NCBI GenBank assembly: GCA_014379585.1
Contig: JACMLN010000043.1
Location: 1-44,491, forward strand
DNA: 44,491 bases
Source: Gloeobacterales cyanobacterium ES-bin-313
Lineage (GTDB): Bacteria > Cyanobacteriota > Cyanobacteriia > Gloeobacterales > Gloeobacteraceae
Direction: 5' to 3'
The notes beneath the pieces were generated by a model. It was not told where the DNA came from and made no database searches. It saw only the letters and a list, made by a program, of their open reading frames with translations. This document shows positions 42,563 through 44,491 of this stretch, piece by piece. How positions within the stretch are numbered: the first letter of the stretch is position 1; every line of letters begins with the position of its first letter. The position numbers and the translations under genes were made by a program.

Positions 42563-42604
42563 TGACAGCTTTTGCTGCAAAAAGTAGTGAGGAGGAACTA
42601 AGTC

Positions 42605-44491
42605 ATGGGAACTTCAAAAATGCTTCGTCGCTTGACACATTGGTTGACTATTTTGCTGTGTGCCCTCGGTGTTTTGCCCGCATCTGCTCAGACTGAGGGA
42701 GAGTTTAAAGGGGTGATCGGGCCAACGGACAAAGAGTCCAAGCCCTACTATCCAGAACCGACTCGCCCGAAAGCGGGTAGCCCCAATGTTGTCTACATCG
42801 TCCTCGACGATGTCGGCTTTGCGGATCTTGGCTGCTACGGTTCAGAAATTGCCACGCCTAACCTCGATCAGCTCGCTGCAGGTGGATTGCGCTACAACAA
42901 CTTCCATACCCGCGCCATTTGCTCGCCAACCCGCGCTGCTTTGCTGACAGGACGCAATTCCCACTCCGTCGGTCTGCGCACAGTCGCCAATGTCGTCAAT
43001 GGTTTCCCCAACGGTCGGGGTTACATAACCCCTGCCGCTACAACCCTCGCCGAAATCCTCCATCCAGTTGGCTACAGCACCTTTGCTTTGGGCAAGTGGC
43101 ATCTTGTGCCCTTGAATCAAACCTCCCCTTCCGGTCCTTTCGATCAATGGCCTGTCCAACGCGGCTTTGAACACTTTTATGGTTTTTTGGATGGTCTAGC
43201 CGACCAGTACCGTCCTGAACTTGTCCTGGACAACACCTTCGTCGAACCCCCTAAGCAACCGGGTTATCATCTTTCTGCAGATTTGGTAGATAAATCTATC
43301 CAATACCTGCGCCAACAAAAAGCATCAACTCCAGAAAAACCCTTCTTTTTATATCTTGCTTTTGGAGCTGCACATGCCCCACACCAGGCCCCGAAAGCCT
43401 ATGTTGACAAGTATGTGCCAATCTTCGAGAAAGGGTGGGACAAAACCCGTGAAGACCGACTGGCAAAACAAAAACAACTGGGGATTACACCTGCCAATGC
43501 GGCACTCAATGCTCCCAATCCCGGTATTAAAGCTTGGAGTAGTTTGAGTACCGACGAAAAAAGGCTCTATGCGCGCTTTCAGGCTGCCTTTGCTGGTTTC
43601 TTGGATCATACCGATGTGCAAATTGGCCGCCTGATTCAACACCTCAAGGACTCAGGCCAACTCGACAACACGATCGTCGTCGTCATTTCTGACAATGGAG
43701 CCAGCCAAGAAGGAGATTTTGAAGGTTTTACCAATATCGTGGCTGGCTATAACCGGATTAGCGTCCCCCTGGCAAACAAGCTGAAAGTGATCGACGACAT
43801 CGGTACAGAACGCTCCGAAAGCAATTATCCCCTCGGCTGGGCGCAAGCAGGTAATACGCCTTTTCAGTACTACAAACAGACCGTTCACGGTGGTGGAACC
43901 AACGATCCGTTGATCGTCTCTTGGCCAAAGGGCATTTCGGATAAAGGAGGGATTCGCAGTCAGTTTGTCGATGTGATCGACATTACCCCGACCATTCTCG
44001 ACTTGACGGGCATCGAAGCACCGAAAATCTACCACGATGTTCCCCAAAAGCCCTTAGAAGGAGCCAGTATCGCAGCAACGTTCAAAGATCCAAATGCGCC
44101 AAACCCGCGCAGTGTGCAATACTTCGAGCAAGGTGGCAATCGAGCAATTTGGAACGATGGCTGGAAAGCGGTCACGCTCCATAAGGCTGGAACGGACTTC
44201 GACAAAGATATCTGGGAACTCTACGACCTCAAGAGCGATTTTTCTGAATCGAAAAATCTCGCAGCCCAAAATCCCGACAAACTCAAGCAATTAGAGGTTC
44301 TGTGGTGGTCGGAGGCTCGCAAGTACGGCGTACTCCCGCTCGATGGACGTAACGCCCTGCAAGTTGCCCTCGAAAACCAGAAGCGCACAGATCTGCTCTC
44401 GAATCGCAGTACTTACGTCTACTACCCTGGCCAGGGACACCTACCACGCGATGTCACTCCCAATACGGCCAATCGCTCCTACGCAATCTCG
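42605..44491 (+). CDS. arylsulfatase (3' end cut by window edge)
   Basis: At least 629 residues, open to the last base. A signal peptide (hydrophobic 13-27, ending ASA) sends it to the periplasm or outside. The type I sulfatase signature CSPTRAALLTGR has Cys106 for conversion to formylglycine; the metal site includes Asp68 and Asp69 in IVLDDVGFADLG, LGKWHL holds the catalytic Lys/His and VVVISDNGA the later metal ligands. It would release sulfate from sulfate esters. GGAGGA lies before the ATG. The formylglycine-generating enzyme is not in the window. It is divergent from ssuBC, consistent with co-regulation under sulfur limitation. Confidence 0.92.
   Translation, partial: MGTSKMLRRLTHWLTILLCALGVLPASAQTEGEFKGVIGPTDKESKPYYPEPTRPKAGSPNVVYIVLDDVGFADLGCYGSEIATPNLDQLAAGGLRYNNFHTRAICSPTRAALLTGRNSHSVGLRTVANVVNGFPNGRGYITPAATTLAEILHPVGYSTFALGKWHLVPLNQTSPSGPFDQWPVQRGFEHFYGFLDGLADQYRPELVLDNTFVEPPKQPGYHLSADLVDKSIQYLRQQKASTPEKPFFLYLAFGAAHAPHQAPKAYVDKYVPIFEKGWDKTREDRLAKQKQLGITPANAALNAPNPGIKAWSSLSTDEKRLYARFQAAFAGFLDHTDVQIGRLIQHLKDSGQLDNTIVVVISDNGASQEGDFEGFTNIVAGYNRISVPLANKLKVIDDIGTERSESNYPLGWAQAGNTPFQYYKQTVHGGGTNDPLIVSWPKGISDKGGIRSQFVDVIDITPTILDLTGIEAPKIYHDVPQKPLEGASIAATFKDPNAPNPRSVQYFEQGGNRAIWNDGWKAVTLHKAGTDFDKDIWELYDLKSDFSESKNLAAQNPDKLKQLEVLWWSEARKYGVLPLDGRNALQVALENQKRTDLLSNRSTYVYYPGQGHLPRDVTPNTANRSYAIS

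Noticed and set aside
1-44491. tRNA genes, rRNA or CRISPR arrays
   Set aside because: I saw no T-loop/acceptor combinations, rRNA segments or regularly spaced repeats; a tRNA or covariance search was not possible.

Overview
The window reads as chromosomal DNA of a cyanobacterium. Direct evidence is a small psbI gene (photosystem II subunit I), a Ycf39-type photosystem II assembly factor, and the PanC/cytidylate kinase fusion typical of cyanobacteria. Coding density is high. I found no copy of the HIP1 octamer GCGATCGC, which most cyanobacteria carry in abundance. A HIP1-poor lineage such as Gloeobacterales is therefore possible, but the species is not established.

Region 1 (1-13.6 kb) is mostly housekeeping: the 3' end of miaA, an AIM24-family protein, psbI, a VOC protein, an unrecognised conserved protein, an S9 serine peptidase, an HNH nuclease, ycf39, panC-cmk, pyrR, rplS, a degenerate metallo-beta-lactamase-fold protein, sfsA, and an apparent operon of a GH13 glycosidase with modB-modC.

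Region 2 (13.6-19.2 kb) is accessory. It lies between two diverged direct copies of a hairpin-rich repeat (about 13689-13991 and 18737-19120). The two copies show compensatory changes in their stems. Between them are a bestrophin-like channel, a NIL-domain protein paired with a Crp/Fnr regulator, a convergent FAD/NAD(P) protein and a small unknown gene. Palindromic operator-like sites lie before the NIL-Crp pair and before the FAD gene.

Region 3 (19.2-27.2 kb) holds a CPBP protease, an orphan antitoxin-like gene next to a decayed BrnT toxin tail, a secreted propeller-like protein, gcvP, a cupin-grpB pair, and a Fic gene with strong palindromes in its promoter.

Region 4 (27.2-36.7 kb) holds an ABC exporter pair, a membrane protein with duplicated winged-helix-like segments, hpt-ispD, an operon of a repeat-linker protein with pyrF and a secreted protein, and a secreted SGNH-like hydrolase with extra domains.

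Region 5 (36.9-44.5 kb) holds a GST, a DUF4253 protein, a divergent pair of a PNPOx-fold protein and a MocR/PdxR-type regulator sharing AAAGTGG sites, and an ssuBC-type transporter divergent from an arylsulfatase that runs off the window. The Ssu-type transporter and the arylsulfatase suggest scavenging of organic sulfur. The NIL-Crp pair could belong to the same physiology, but that link is inference.
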